A stretch of DNA of 64,000 nt from Rhodococcus opacus (lineage in GTDB: Bacteria > Actinomycetota > Actinomycetes > Mycobacteriales > Mycobacteriaceae), in contig NZ_JAAXPA010000014.1 in NCBI RefSeq assembly GCF_012396235.1, positions 124,001 through 188,000 on the forward strand, in the 5' to 3' direction. Under the pieces are notes generated by a model. That model was not told the DNA's origin. It saw only the letters and a program-made list of their open reading frames with translations, and searched no databases. A program made the position numbers and the translations under genes. This document shows, in pieces, positions 48,923 to 56,928 of the stretch (its first letter is position 1; each line of letters starts with the position of its first letter).

Positions 48923-50001
48923 TAGATACCGCCGATCAATTGGAGGTACGCGGCAGTCATGTCGAGCCTGCCGACGAGAACCGCCGCCTGTTCCAGCTCG
49001 GGACGCTGCGACGGAACCTGACCCTCGTCCGAGGACGCGAGGACGAGATCGACGTCGCCCAGGGCGGCGATCCTGCGTTCGACGAGCATCCGATCGGCGT
49101 CTGCCGACAGCACGAACGTGCGCACCGGGCTCGCCGACGGTGGACCGTCCAACTCGGGATCGTGGAATATCGAGTCGTGCGCCGAGAGCGCCTGGTCGAC
49201 ACGGAACGTGCCCGCCGCGCTCAGAACGTCCGGAAGCTCCGACGCGGTCACCACCCGGCCCGCGTGCAGCAGCGCCTCGGCGCCGTGCCGGGCCAGTTCC
49301 ACCGTGCTCTCCGTATCGCCCGTGAGCACGATTCGGCGTCCCTGCATGCGGGAGGCCAACGATTTCGCGGGATTGTGGAACACCTCGCTGTTCGGCCTGT
49401 CGCGCAGCGCCTCACCGTCGACGGCGTCGGCGATCTGCTCGAGGTCGGGAACCTCGTCACCCCAGCGTTCCGAACCGACCACCCGGAGGACGGCCAGCAG
49501 AACGGCGAAGTACCGCAGCAGACCGTGCCGGGTGAGTGCCCGGACCCGCGGCGCGAACATGACGACGCGTCCGGCCGCCGCGGCCTGCAAGGGTCCCTCG
49601 TCCGGTGCCGCCACCACCACTTCGGCGCCGCGGCGCACCGCCGCATCGATGGCCTGCACGAGTCGTGGGTCGCCTGCGTCGTCGCCGGCCACCACGACCA
49701 CGTCGAGCGGGCCCACCCACACGGGGGTCCGGGTGGCGCGCACCAGCGGGAAACCGATCCGTTCGGCGAGGACCGCCGTCAGGATCGCCGCGCCGCGACT
49801 GGCACGCCCCGCACCGGTCACCACCACCACGCTGCGCGGACGCAGCCCCTGCAGTCGTTCGAGAGCCCCCTCCTCGACCGCGGACCGGGTCGCCCGGATC
49901 TGGGCACCCCCCATGGCGGCGGATCGCAACACACCCTCGGTGTCCGCCGCAACCAGTGCGTCCCCGTCGTCCAGATCGACCAGGGGCGTCGGCGCTGTCA
50001 T
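48922..50001 (-). CDS. TobH-like SIS-domain protein (Rv3256c-like)
   Basis: Protein of 359 residues, rich in Ala and Val, with a Rossmann-like arrangement of sugar-isomerase (SIS) type: VVVVTGAGRASRGAAILTAV, VGPLDVVVVAGDDAGDPRL and EVVVAAPDEGPL segments. Its fixed location between pmmA and manA suggests a role in mannose-phosphate metabolism, perhaps as phosphosugar isomerase or its regulator. No biochemical proof is known to me. ATG 49999-50001 has an AAGGGGG ribosome site upstream. Confidence 0.82.
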   Translation of the reverse strand: MTAPTPLVDLDDGDALVAADTEGVLRSAAMGGAQIRATRSAVEEGALERLQGLRPRSVVVVTGAGRASRGAAILTAVLAERIGFPLVRATRTPVWVGPLDVVVVAGDDAGDPRLVQAIDAAVRRGAEVVVAAPDEGPLQAAAAGRVVMFAPRVRALTRHGLLRYFAVLLAVLRVVGSERWGDEVPDLEQIADAVDGEALRDRPNSEVFHNPAKSLASRMQGRRIVLTGDTESTVELARHGAEALLHAGRVVTASELPDVLSAAGTFRVDQALSAHDSIFHDPELDGPPSASPVRTFVLSADADRMLVERRIAALGDVDLVLASSDEGQVPSQRPELEQAAVLVGRLDMTAAYLQLIGGI

Positions 50002-50078
50002 GACACCGCACCCCCTTTCTTCATCGGTGCAAGCCACATTCGCAGCACGAGCAGAACCTGTACTTCCAACTATGGCAG

Positions 50079-51446
50079 TCAGGCTCGGACGATGCCCAGT
50101 ATCTCGGTAACGAGTGCATCTACCTCGGCCGCCGTCGCCGCCTCCACGTTGAGTCGCAGGAGCGGTTCGGTGTTGGAGGCCCGCAAGTTGAACCACGCGC
50201 CGTCCGCCAGTGCGACCGTGACACCGTCGAGCCGATCCACGTCCGCGGTGCGCTCGGCGAACTCCGACAGCACCGCGGCGGTCCGTTCGGCGGCGTCCGC
50301 GACGGTCGAGTTGATCTCGCCCGACGCCGCGTACCGCTCGTACTTCGCCATCAGTTCGGACAGCGGACGATCCTGCTCCCCCAGTGCCGCGAGGACGTGC
50401 AGTCCGGCGAGCATGCCGGAGTCGGCGCCCCAGAAGTCGCGGAAGTAGTAGTGCGCGGAGTGCTCGCCGCCGAAGATCGCGCGCGTCTCGGCCATCTGCT
50501 GCTTGATGAACGAATGCCCCACCCGGGTGCGGACCGGGTGTCCGCCCAGCTCGGTCACCAGCTCCGGCACCGCGCGGGACGTGATGAGGTTGTGGATGAC
50601 GGTCGCGCCGGGCTCCTTGGCCAGCTCCCGCTCGGCGACCAGGGCCGTGACGGCGGACGGCGACACCGGGTTGCCGAGTTCGTCGACCACGAAGCAGCGG
50701 TCGGCGTCGCCGTCGAAGGCCAGACCGATGTCGGCCCCGGTCTCACGGACGTACCGCTGCAGGTCCACGAGGTTCGCCGGGTCGAGCGGGTTCGCCTCGT
50801 GATTCGGGAACGTGCCGTCGAGTTCGAAGTACAGCGGTTCCAGCTTCACCGGCATCGGCTCGAACACGGCGGGGACGGTGTGCCCGCCCATGCCGTTGCC
50901 CGCGTCGACGGCCACCGTCAGCGGGCGGAGGTCGGAGAGGTTCACCAGTCCGCGGACGAAACTCGCGTACTGCTCGAGCACGTCCTCCTCGGACACCGTG
51001 CCGGGAGCACCGTCGAACGCGGGAACCCCGTCGACGACCTCGGCTGCAATGGTGGCGAGGCCCGTCTCCTGCCCCACCGGCTTCGCGCCTGCGCGGCACA
51101 GCTTGATGCCGTTGTATTTCGCCGGGTTGTGGCTCGCCGTGAACATCGCACCCGGGCAGTCGAACAGCCCCGAAGCGAAATACAGCTGATCGGTGGACGC
51201 GAGTCCGATGAGGACGACGTCCAGACCCTGGGCGGTGACGCCGTCGGCGAACGCGCGGGCCAGATCGGGGGAAGACGCGCGCATGTCGTAGCCGATCACG
51301 ACCTTCGTGGCGCTGTCCTCGCGAACGAGTCGTGCGAATGCGCCACCCACGTCCTGCACGAACGCGGAGTCGATGTGTTCACCGACGACACCCCGCACGT
51401 CGTAAGCCTTGATCACGGCATGTACGGACTCGGCTGATCGCGCCAC
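50079..51446 (-). CDS. pmmA: Phosphomannomutase/phosphoglucomutase
   Basis: Protein of 455 residues, alpha-D-phosphohexomutase family. Active-site Ser loop FTASHNPAKYNGIKL, metal loop FDGDADRCF, sugar-binding loop GGEHSAHYYFRDF and phosphate loop LRASNTEPLLRLN are all intact. It converts mannose-6-P to mannose-1-P for GDP-mannose synthesis. The start is GTG 51444-51446 with AAGGAG upstream. It precedes tobH by 77 nt and manA after that; ManB (56929-58008) carries out the next step. Confidence 0.95.
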   Translation of the reverse strand: MARSAESVHAVIKAYDVRGVVGEHIDSAFVQDVGGAFARLVREDSATKVVIGYDMRASSPDLARAFADGVTAQGLDVVLIGLASTDQLYFASGLFDCPGAMFTASHNPAKYNGIKLCRAGAKPVGQETGLATIAAEVVDGVPAFDGAPGTVSEEDVLEQYASFVRGLVNLSDLRPLTVAVDAGNGMGGHTVPAVFEPMPVKLEPLYFELDGTFPNHEANPLDPANLVDLQRYVRETGADIGLAFDGDADRCFVVDELGNPVSPSAVTALVAERELAKEPGATVIHNLITSRAVPELVTELGGHPVRTRVGHSFIKQQMAETRAIFGGEHSAHYYFRDFWGADSGMLAGLHVLAALGEQDRPLSELMAKYERYAASGEINSTVADAAERTAAVLSEFAERTADVDRLDGVTVALADGAWFNLRASNTEPLLRLNVEAATAAEVDALVTEILGIVRA

Positions 51447-51549
51447 TTCTTGTTTCTCCTTTACGAGCACCAGTGCTGGCGCAAGCCTAATGCCTGCCCG
51501 TCGCGGACACGGCACGCCGCGGACCGCAGGCCCGGAAACAGGCTGGACG

Positions 51550-51945
51550 TCAGTTGGAAGGGTCGGGAAGTACCCGCAGGTGGCCGCGACGACCGGTGCG
51601 CGCCGGGCTGGGCTGGGTGCCGGTCTCCGCGCGATCCTCGGTGGACAGGGCCCGTTCGGACCGCCCGCGATCGCCGAGGCCCGCCTCCCGCACGGCCTCC
51701 GCCAGCGCGGTCAGGTCGTCCTCGTCCGGGGTGCTCGACGAGAACCCACCCTCGTACCGAACCAGTTCCCAGCCCTTGGGTGCGGTGATCCTCGACGCGT
51801 GCGTTTCGCACAGATCCCACGAGTGCGGCTCGTCGACCGTGGCAAGCGGGCCGACGACGGCGGTGGAGTCGGAGTAGACGTACGTGAGCGTCGCGACAGC
51901 GGGGTTCTTGCACCCGGGGCGGCAGCATCGACGCAGAGATCTCAC
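51550..51945 (-). CDS. DUF3499 zinc-ribbon-like protein (Rv3258c-like)
   Basis: Protein of about 131 residues. The N-terminal half has CCRPGCKNPA and DLCETHASRI, a CxxxC...CxxH arrangement that could bind zinc. The C-terminal half is charged and probably disordered. Conserved next to whiB2 and pmmA in mycolate-producing actinobacteria. GTG 51943-51945 has a TAGGCT -10 box 8 nt upstream and no Shine-Dalgarno. It is divergent from the Rv3259-like gene. Function unknown. Confidence 0.8.
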   Translation of the reverse strand: MRSLRRCCRPGCKNPAVATLTYVYSDSTAVVGPLATVDEPHSWDLCETHASRITAPKGWELVRYEGGFSSSTPDEDDLTALAEAVREAGLGDRGRSERALSTEDRAETGTQPSPARTGRRGHLRVLPDPSN

Positions 51946-51953
51946 AGCTAGGA

Positions 51954-51959
51954 AGCCTA
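51954..51959 (-). promoter_or_regulatory. -10 box, putative leaderless promoter of DUF3499 gene
   Basis: TAGGCT on the minus strand, 8 nt before GTG 51945. Confidence 0.5.
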
Positions 51960-52012
51960 GCCCCACGAGGGCCCGACACCTACTCGGACACACCGAGAGT
52001 GTGCGGCTGTCG

Positions 52013-52018
52013 TAATGT
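52013..52018 (+). promoter_or_regulatory. -10 box, putative leaderless promoter of Rv3259-like gene
   Basis: TAATGT, 7 nt before ATG 52026, with no ribosome-binding site between. Confidence 0.5.
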
Positions 52019-52025
52019 CCACACC

Positions 52026-52517
52026 ATGTCCAGAGCACGACGCAGGCGTCCCGTGACCACCCGATCCGTCGACCGACGGGGACGGGGAATCCGCGGGTCC
52101 GTCTTCCCTCCGGACGCGCCGGCACGACGGAGCCGCGCAGAGAAGTTCGATCTGGTGGTGCTCGAGGCATTCGCGCCGATCGACGCGCGCTGGCGCGAAC
52201 GCCTGACGAAGCTGGACATCGCTGTCGACGAGGTCCCGAAGATTCATGCGCTCGACCCGGATTCGGTCAACTGGCCCGCCGAGGTCGTGGCGGACGGGCC
52301 CGTGCCACTGTCCCGACTGATCCCGGCCGGCATCGACCGGCACGGATCCACGACGCGGGCGCGAGTCGTCCTGTTCCGACGACCGCTCGAACAGCGCGCC
52401 AAGGACCCGGACGACCTCACCGACCTGGTGCACGACGTGCTCGTACAGCAGGTGAGTACTTACCTCGGAGTCGAACCCGAGGTCATCGACCCGGATCTGC
52501 CGGGCGACGAAGACTGA
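52026..52517 (+). CDS. Metallopeptidase-family protein (Rv3259-like, degenerate zincin motif)
   Basis: Protein of 163 residues with a basic N-terminus (SRARRRRP) and a core (FDLVVLEAFAPIDARWRERL, then VVLFRRPLEQRA). It resembles the minimal zincin-like family in which HExxH lies in the last helix. Here that helix reads LVHDVLVQQVSTYLGV, so only the first His remains in an HDxxx context; the peptidase function may be lost or altered. It ends close to the convergent whiB2 stop (gap 1 nt). ATG 52026 is chosen for the -10 box at 52013-52018. Confidence 0.75.
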   Translation: MSRARRRRPVTTRSVDRRGRGIRGSVFPPDAPARRSRAEKFDLVVLEAFAPIDARWRERLTKLDIAVDEVPKIHALDPDSVNWPAEVVADGPVPLSRLIPAGIDRHGSTTRARVVLFRRPLEQRAKDPDDLTDLVHDVLVQQVSTYLGVEPEVIDPDLPGDED

Positions 52518-52518
52518 A

Positions 52519-52971
52519 CTAGACGATCCCCCGCTTCAGGCGCCGGCGCTCACGCTCCGACAGGCCACCCCAGATACCGAACCGCTCGTCATTGGCCAGT
52601 GCGTAGTCGAGGCACTCGTCCCGCACCTCGCAGCCCAGGCAGATGCGCTTCGCTTCCCTGGTGGAGCCTCCCTTTTCAGGGAAGAAGGCCTCCGGGTCGG
52701 TCTGCGCACAGAGCGCGCGTTCCTGCCACTGGTCCTCGATGGTCTCGAACAGTTCGTCGAAACCGGTCACCAGACTCAACGCCGGGCGGGGGCCCGTCGT
52801 CTCGACTTCCTGTGCGACGAGTTCCGGCACAGGAATTTCTTTCACACTGCCTTCTTGCACACAGACTTCTTGAACACAGACGCCGTCCGCTGCGCCTGCT
52901 TCGGAATTGGTCTGCGGTTCGTCGCTTACTGTGCTCCAGCGAGTCTCCGACTCGATCTGCTCATTGGGCAT
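52519..52971 (-). CDS. whiB2: WhiB2 (WhmD) iron-sulfur transcription factor with long N-terminus
   Basis: Protein of 150 residues. The WhiB core (about 80-150) holds Cys in RALCAQTDP, CxxC in RICLGCEVRDEC with the last Cys five residues on, the GIWGGLSERER turn and a basic tail. WhiB2 is essential for septation in mycobacteria. The start ATG 52969-52971 has a strong GAGGAGG site about 7 nt upstream, so the 75-residue extension is real; mycobacterial WhiB2 is about 90 residues. The extension includes five-residue repeats with two extra Cys. A LexA-type palindrome lies 80 bp upstream. Confidence 0.93.
   Translation of the reverse strand: MPNEQIESETRWSTVSDEPQTNSEAGAADGVCVQEVCVQEGSVKEIPVPELVAQEVETTGPRPALSLVTGFDELFETIEDQWQERALCAQTDPEAFFPEKGGSTREAKRICLGCEVRDECLDYALANDERFGIWGGLSERERRRLKRGIV
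52837..52881 (-). repeat. Three 15-bp tandem repeats within whiB2
   Basis: On the minus strand three units of 15 bp follow each other: GTCTGTGTTCAAGAA, GTCTGTGTGCAAGAA, GGCAGTGTGAAAGAA. They encode VCVQE, VCVQE and GSVKE, and two further degenerate five-residue units (IPVPE, LVAQE) follow. The first two differ at one base. Confidence 0.85.
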
Positions 52972-53050
52972 CGTTCCGCCTCCTCACCTGTGATAGCGCA
53001 GAAAATTTCGATCGATCATGTACCCCGAACCGAACACCCCTGCCACCCGT

Positions 53051-53066
53051 TCGAACAACCGTTCGA
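53051..53066. promoter_or_regulatory. LexA (SOS)-type operator between whiB2 and fbiA
   Basis: TCGAAC-AACC-GTTCGA, a perfect palindrome of the TCGAAC-N4-GTTCGA form of the actinobacterial LexA box (consensus core CGAAC-N4-GTTCG). It lies 80 bp upstream of the whiB2 start and 180 bp upstream of fbiA. Possible whiB2 -10 boxes (for example TACATG at 53018-53023) are downstream of it, so LexA could block the -35 region. The rest of the 275-nt region shows no gene. Confidence 0.7.
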
Positions 53067-53234
53067 ATTGATCCCCGCTGCAAGTGATTCCACGCCCACA
53101 ACGTCGGAATGACATATTTGTGATTAGACACGCCCAGCGTGTCGCGGTCAAGCTAACCGTCGAAAGTCGATTACTATTTCGCGCTCTCGATTCGCTTCGG
53201 GGAAGCAGCTCACAGGAGGCGGTCGGCCACCGCC

Positions 53235-53240
53235 TAGGCT
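53235..53240 (+). promoter_or_regulatory. -10 box, putative leaderless promoter of fbiA
   Basis: TAGGCT, 6 nt before GTG 53247, with no ribosome-binding site between. Confidence 0.5.
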
Positions 53241-53246
53241 TGCACC

Positions 53247-54236
53247 GTGAACGTGACTGTATTGGTTGGCGGGGTGGGCGGGGCCCGGTTCCTGCAAGGT
53301 GTGCGGAGGTTGCTCGGGGCCGATGCGCCCGGTCGTGCGGGCGCCGATTCCGGCCATTCCATCACCGCTGTCGTCAATGTCGGCGACGACGTGTGGATGC
53401 ACGGACTACGGATCTGCCCGGACCTGGACACCTGCATGTACACCCTCGGCGACGGCATCGACACCGAGCGTGGGTGGGGGCATGCCGGTGAAACCTGGAA
53501 CGCCAAGGCCGAACTCGCCGCCTATGGTGCGAAACCGGATTGGTTCGGGCTCGGTGACCGGGACATCGCCACGCACCTGATCCGCACGCAGATGCTGCGG
53601 ACGGGGTATCCGTTGTCGGCGGTGACCGAGGCGTTGTGCAACCGGTGGCAGCCGGGTGTGACGCTGCTGCCGGTGACCGACGATCGTAGTGAAACTCACG
53701 TCGTGATCACCGATCCCGAGGACGGGGAGCAGCGGGCGATCCACTTCCAGGAGTGGTGGGTGCGGTACCGCGCCCAGGTCCCGACGCACAGCTTCGCGCA
53801 CATCGGCGCCGAGCAGGCCGCCCCGGCGCCGGGGGTGCTCGAGGCGATCGAGACGGCCGACATCGTGCTGCTGGCACCGTCGAATCCCGTGGTCAGTGTG
53901 GGGGCGATCCTGGCGGTGCCGGGGATCCGCGGTGCGTTGCGCACCACCGCGGCGAAGGTGGTCGGGATCTCGCCGATCGTCGGCGGAAAACCGTTGCGCG
54001 GCATGGCCGACGAATGCCTCGACGTGATCGGCGTCGACACCTCCGCGGAGGCGATCGGCCGCTGGTACGGGGCCCGGAGCGGGACCGGGATCCTCGACGG
54101 CTGGCTTGTCCACGACACCGACACCGCCGAGGTTCCCGGGGTGGAGGTGGCCCGGGTGCCGCTGATCATGTCCGACCCCGACGCCACCGCCGCGATGGTG
54201 CGGGCGGCGCTGGACGTGGCGGGGGTGGCGCTGTGA
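53247..54236 (+). CDS. fbiA: FbiA/CofD: phospholactate-type transferase of F420 synthesis
   Basis: Protein of 329 residues of the CofD family: N-terminal [39 protein letters not shown] (metal/nucleotide region), [14 protein letters not shown], and a C-terminal [17 protein letters not shown]. FbiA joins the 3-carbon moiety (from enolpyruvyl-diphospho-5'-guanosine in mycobacteria) to the deazaflavin Fo, giving dehydro-F420-0. The GTG start overlaps a leaderless-type promoter. The stop TGA overlaps the fbiB GTG (GTGA). Confidence 0.95.
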   Translation: MNVTVLVGGVGGARFLQGVRRLLGADAPGRAGADSGHSITAVVNVGDDVWMHGLRICPDLDTCMYTLGDGIDTERGWGHAGETWNAKAELAAYGAKPDWFGLGDRDIATHLIRTQMLRTGYPLSAVTEALCNRWQPGVTLLPVTDDRSETHVVITDPEDGEQRAIHFQEWWVRYRAQVPTHSFAHIGAEQAAPAPGVLEAIETADIVLLAPSNPVVSVGAILAVPGIRGALRTTAAKVVGISPIVGGKPLRGMADECLDVIGVDTSAEAIGRWYGARSGTGILDGWLVHDTDTAEVPGVEVARVPLIMSDPDATAAMVRAALDVAGVAL

Positions 54237-55597
54237 GCGACGCCACCGGTTCCGCCCGGCTCGATCACGCCCCGGGCGGTGCGCTCGAGATCCGCCCGGT
54301 GATCGGTCTGCCCGAGTTCCGGCCCGGCGACGACCTGGCGGCGGCGATCGTTGCGGCCGCGCCGTGGCTCGCCGAAGGGGACGTGCTGGTGGTCACCAGC
54401 AAGGTGTTCTCGAAGGTCGAGGGCCGGATCGTGTCCTCGCCGACCGACCCGGAGGAACGCGATGCCGCCCGGCGGCGGCTGGTCGAGCAGGAAGCGGTCC
54501 GGATCGTGGCCCGCAAGGGCCGGACCCTGATCACCGAGAACCGGCTCGGGATCGTGCAGGCCGCCTCGGGCATCGACGGCTCGAACGTGGCGGGCTCCGA
54601 ACTGGCGTTGCTGCCGGAGGATCCCGATGCCAGCGCCCGCACCCTGCGCGACGCGATCGAGGTGGCGCTCGGGGTGCGGGTGGCGGTGGTGGTCACCGAC
54701 ACCATGGGCCGGGCGTGGCGCAACGGCCAGATCGACGCCGCGATCGGCGCGGCCGGGCTGCCGGTGTTGCACGGGTACGCCGGGTCCCGCGACAGTCAGG
54801 GCAACGAACTGGTGGTGACGGAGGTGGCGGTCGCCGACGAGATCGCCGCGGCGGGCGATCTCGTGAAGGGCAAACTCGGCGGGGTACCGGTCGCGGTCGT
54901 GCGTGGTCTGGATCTGGCCGACGACGGTTCGCGGGCACAGGATCTGATCCGGCGTGGCGCCGAGGACCTGTTCTGGCTCGGCACCGCCGAATCGGTCGAG
55001 CTGGGCCGGGCCGAGGCGTTGCTGCTGCGCCGCTCGGTCCGCCAGTTCTCGACCGACCCGGTCGATCCGGATGCGGTGCGGGCGTCGATCGCGGACGCCC
55101 TGACCGCGCCCGCACCGCACCACACCCGCCCGGTCCGGTTCGTGTGGGTCCGCACCCGCACCGTCCGAGACGCCCTGCTGACCCGGATGCGGGAGCAATG
55201 GCGCACCGACCTGACATCCGACGGGATGAGCGCGGACGCGGTGGCGGCGCGGGTGGCCCGCGGCAACATTTTGTTCGACGCACCGGAGGTGATCATCCCG
55301 TTCTGCGTCCCCGACGGCGCCCACACCTACCCCGACAAGCGCCGGCAGGCGGCGGAGACGACGATGTTCACCGTCGCGGTCGGCGCCGCGGTGCAGGGGC
55401 TGCTGGTGTCGTTGGCCACCAAGGGAATCGGCAGCTGCTGGATCGGGTCGACGATCTTCGCCGCCGACATCGTCCGCAGCACCCTCGACCTCCCCGCCGA
55501 CTGGCAACCCCTCGGAGCGGTCGCCGTCGGCCACCCCCTCGAACCACTCACCCCCCGACACGCCGCCGACCCCGGCGACGCCCTGATCGAGAGATGA
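54233..55597 (+). CDS. fbiB: FbiB: F420-gamma-glutamyl ligase fused to nitroreductase-like domain
   Basis: Protein of 454 residues: N-terminal CofE-type ligase (about 20-255; [33 protein letters not shown]) and C-terminal FMN nitroreductase-fold domain (about 260-450; [25 protein letters not shown]). It reduces dehydro-F420-0 and adds the poly-gamma-glutamate tail. Coupled to fbiA by GTGA overlap. F420 serves many reductases in this group. A NUDIX gene follows 10 nt later on the same strand. Confidence 0.95.
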   Translation: MSDATGSARLDHAPGGALEIRPVIGLPEFRPGDDLAAAIVAAAPWLAEGDVLVVTSKVFSKVEGRIVSSPTDPEERDAARRRLVEQEAVRIVARKGRTLITENRLGIVQAASGIDGSNVAGSELALLPEDPDASARTLRDAIEVALGVRVAVVVTDTMGRAWRNGQIDAAIGAAGLPVLHGYAGSRDSQGNELVVTEVAVADEIAAAGDLVKGKLGGVPVAVVRGLDLADDGSRAQDLIRRGAEDLFWLGTAESVELGRAEALLLRRSVRQFSTDPVDPDAVRASIADALTAPAPHHTRPVRFVWVRTRTVRDALLTRMREQWRTDLTSDGMSADAVAARVARGNILFDAPEVIIPFCVPDGAHTYPDKRRQAAETTMFTVAVGAAVQGLLVSLATKGIGSCWIGSTIFAADIVRSTLDLPADWQPLGAVAVGHPLEPLTPRHAADPGDALIER

Positions 55598-55607
55598 CCC
55601 ACGCGCA

Positions 55608-56156
55608 ATGAGCGCCGAATCACTACACCGCACCGCGACCGCCGCGCTCGAGGGCTGGAAAACGCTCGACGAGAACGACGAATCGTTGCGCCACACCATG
55701 CTCGCGTTCCTCGCGTCGGCGCCGCTCGGGTGCCTGCGTGAGCACGCACCCGGACACATCACGGCGTCGTCCCTCGTCCTGGACGAGGGAGGATGTCACG
55801 TGCTTCTGACCCTGCATCCCCGGGTCGGCCGGTGGATCCAATTGGGCGGTCACTGCGAGCCTTCCGACGAGACCGTCGTCGACGCCGCGCTGCGGGAGGC
55901 GTGCGAGGAATCGGGAATTCCCGACCTCCGCATCGATCCCGACCTGCTGTCGGCGCACACCCACCCGATCACGTGCTCACTCGGACAACCCACCCGGCAC
56001 CTGGATCTCCGGTTCCTCGTCCGCGCGCGTCCCGACGCCCACATCGTGCGCAGCTCCGAATCCACGGATCTCCGCTGGTGGCCGGTGGACGCACTGCCGC
56101 CGAACGCGGAGAAGTCCACGATCGACCAGCTCGTGCACCTGGCCGGACTGCGCTAG
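55608..56156 (+). CDS. NUDIX hydrolase
   Basis: Protein of 182 residues with the NUDIX box GGHCEPSDETVVDAALREACEESGI (about 85-109), fitting GX5EX7REUXEEXGU. It hydrolyses a nucleoside diphosphate linked to another group; the substrate is unknown. It lies 10 nt after fbiB, suggesting co-transcription and possibly clean-up of a GTP- or sugar-derived diphosphate. It converges on the SGNH hydrolase with stop codons overlapping by 3 nt. It is not in the M. tuberculosis order as I recall it. Confidence 0.88.
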   Translation: MSAESLHRTATAALEGWKTLDENDESLRHTMLAFLASAPLGCLREHAPGHITASSLVLDEGGCHVLLTLHPRVGRWIQLGGHCEPSDETVVDAALREACEESGIPDLRIDPDLLSAHTHPITCSLGQPTRHLDLRFLVRARPDAHIVRSSESTDLRWWPVDALPPNAEKSTIDQLVHLAGLR

Positions 56157-56917
56157 CGGAGCGGTTCCAGCGTCGGGCGCTTCGCCGCGATCCCGTCACC
56201 CGAGGACGTGCCACGGACACGTCGGCCGATCCACGGAACGAGAAAGTCCTTGGTCCACAGCAGATCCGCTCGGCGCTGCTCCGATTTCGCCAGAGCGGGC
56301 GCCGGACCGAGATCGGGCGGCGCGATGTCGTGCGGGGTGCCGAGAACCTCCAGCACCCGCAGGGCCATGTTCTCGTGACCGGCGACGGACATGTGCAGCC
56401 GGTCCCAGTCCCACATCCGCGCATCGTCGTATTCGTCGAACCGCCAGAAGTCGACGAGCGCCGCGCCGTGCCGATCGGCCACCTCGCGCACGAGTTCGTT
56501 GTAGATCGCCAGGCGCCCACGAAGTTTCCCGAACACCGGCGACCAACCGGCGTCGTACGCCGTGAACATCAGCACCCGCGCGCCGGTGGCCGCGAGCTTC
56601 GCGATGCCGGTGTCGTACTGCGCGACCATCGCGTCGATGTCGAGTTTGGGCCGCATCAGGTCGTTGCCGCCGGCGTAGACCGTCACCAGATCGGGTTCGA
56701 GTGCCACCGCGGCGTCGACCTGCTCGTCCACGATCGGGCCGAGCAGCCTGCCCCGGATCGCGAGGTTGGCGTAGCCGAAATGTGCCGACCGCGCCGCGAG
56801 TTGCTCGGCCACCCGATCGGCCCAGCCGCGTAATCCGTTGGGATGCCTCGGGTCCGGGTCGCCGACCCCCTCCGTGAAGGAGTCGCCGAGCGCCACGTAG
56901 CGCGTGAAGTCGTGCAT
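56153..56917 (-). CDS. SGNH/GDSL-family hydrolase
   Basis: Protein of about 254 residues with SGNH blocks: GDS motif YVALGDSFTEGVGD (nucleophilic Ser), Gly in NLAIRGRLL, Asn in YAGGNDLMRP, and the C-terminal catalytic Asp/His in DWDRLHMSVAGH. There is no signal peptide, so it is a cytosolic esterase or lipase. ATG 56915-56917 has AGGTGA just upstream. It lies directly downstream of manB (12 nt) on the same strand, so is probably the last gene of the rmlD-wbbL-manB unit. Confidence 0.9.
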   Translation of the reverse strand: MHDFTRYVALGDSFTEGVGDPDPRHPNGLRGWADRVAEQLAARSAHFGYANLAIRGRLLGPIVDEQVDAAVALEPDLVTVYAGGNDLMRPKLDIDAMVAQYDTGIAKLAATGARVLMFTAYDAGWSPVFGKLRGRLAIYNELVREVADRHGAALVDFWRFDEYDDARMWDWDRLHMSVAGHENMALRVLEVLGTPHDIAPPDLGPAPALAKSEQRRADLLWTKDFLVPWIGRRVRGTSSGDGIAAKRPTLEPLR

Positions 56918-56928
56918 CACTTCACCTA

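Noticed and set aside
46397-48925. 842-codon plus-strand open frame antisense to the APC permease, CDF and manA genes
   Set aside because: Composition is that of antisense GC-rich shadow sequence (Arg, Asp, Glu, His-rich) and it spans three well-identified genes.
53104-53246. Coding region between whiB2 and fbiA
   Set aside because: The only frame has no ribosome site, crosses the fbiA promoter, and shows no similarity; treated as intergenic.
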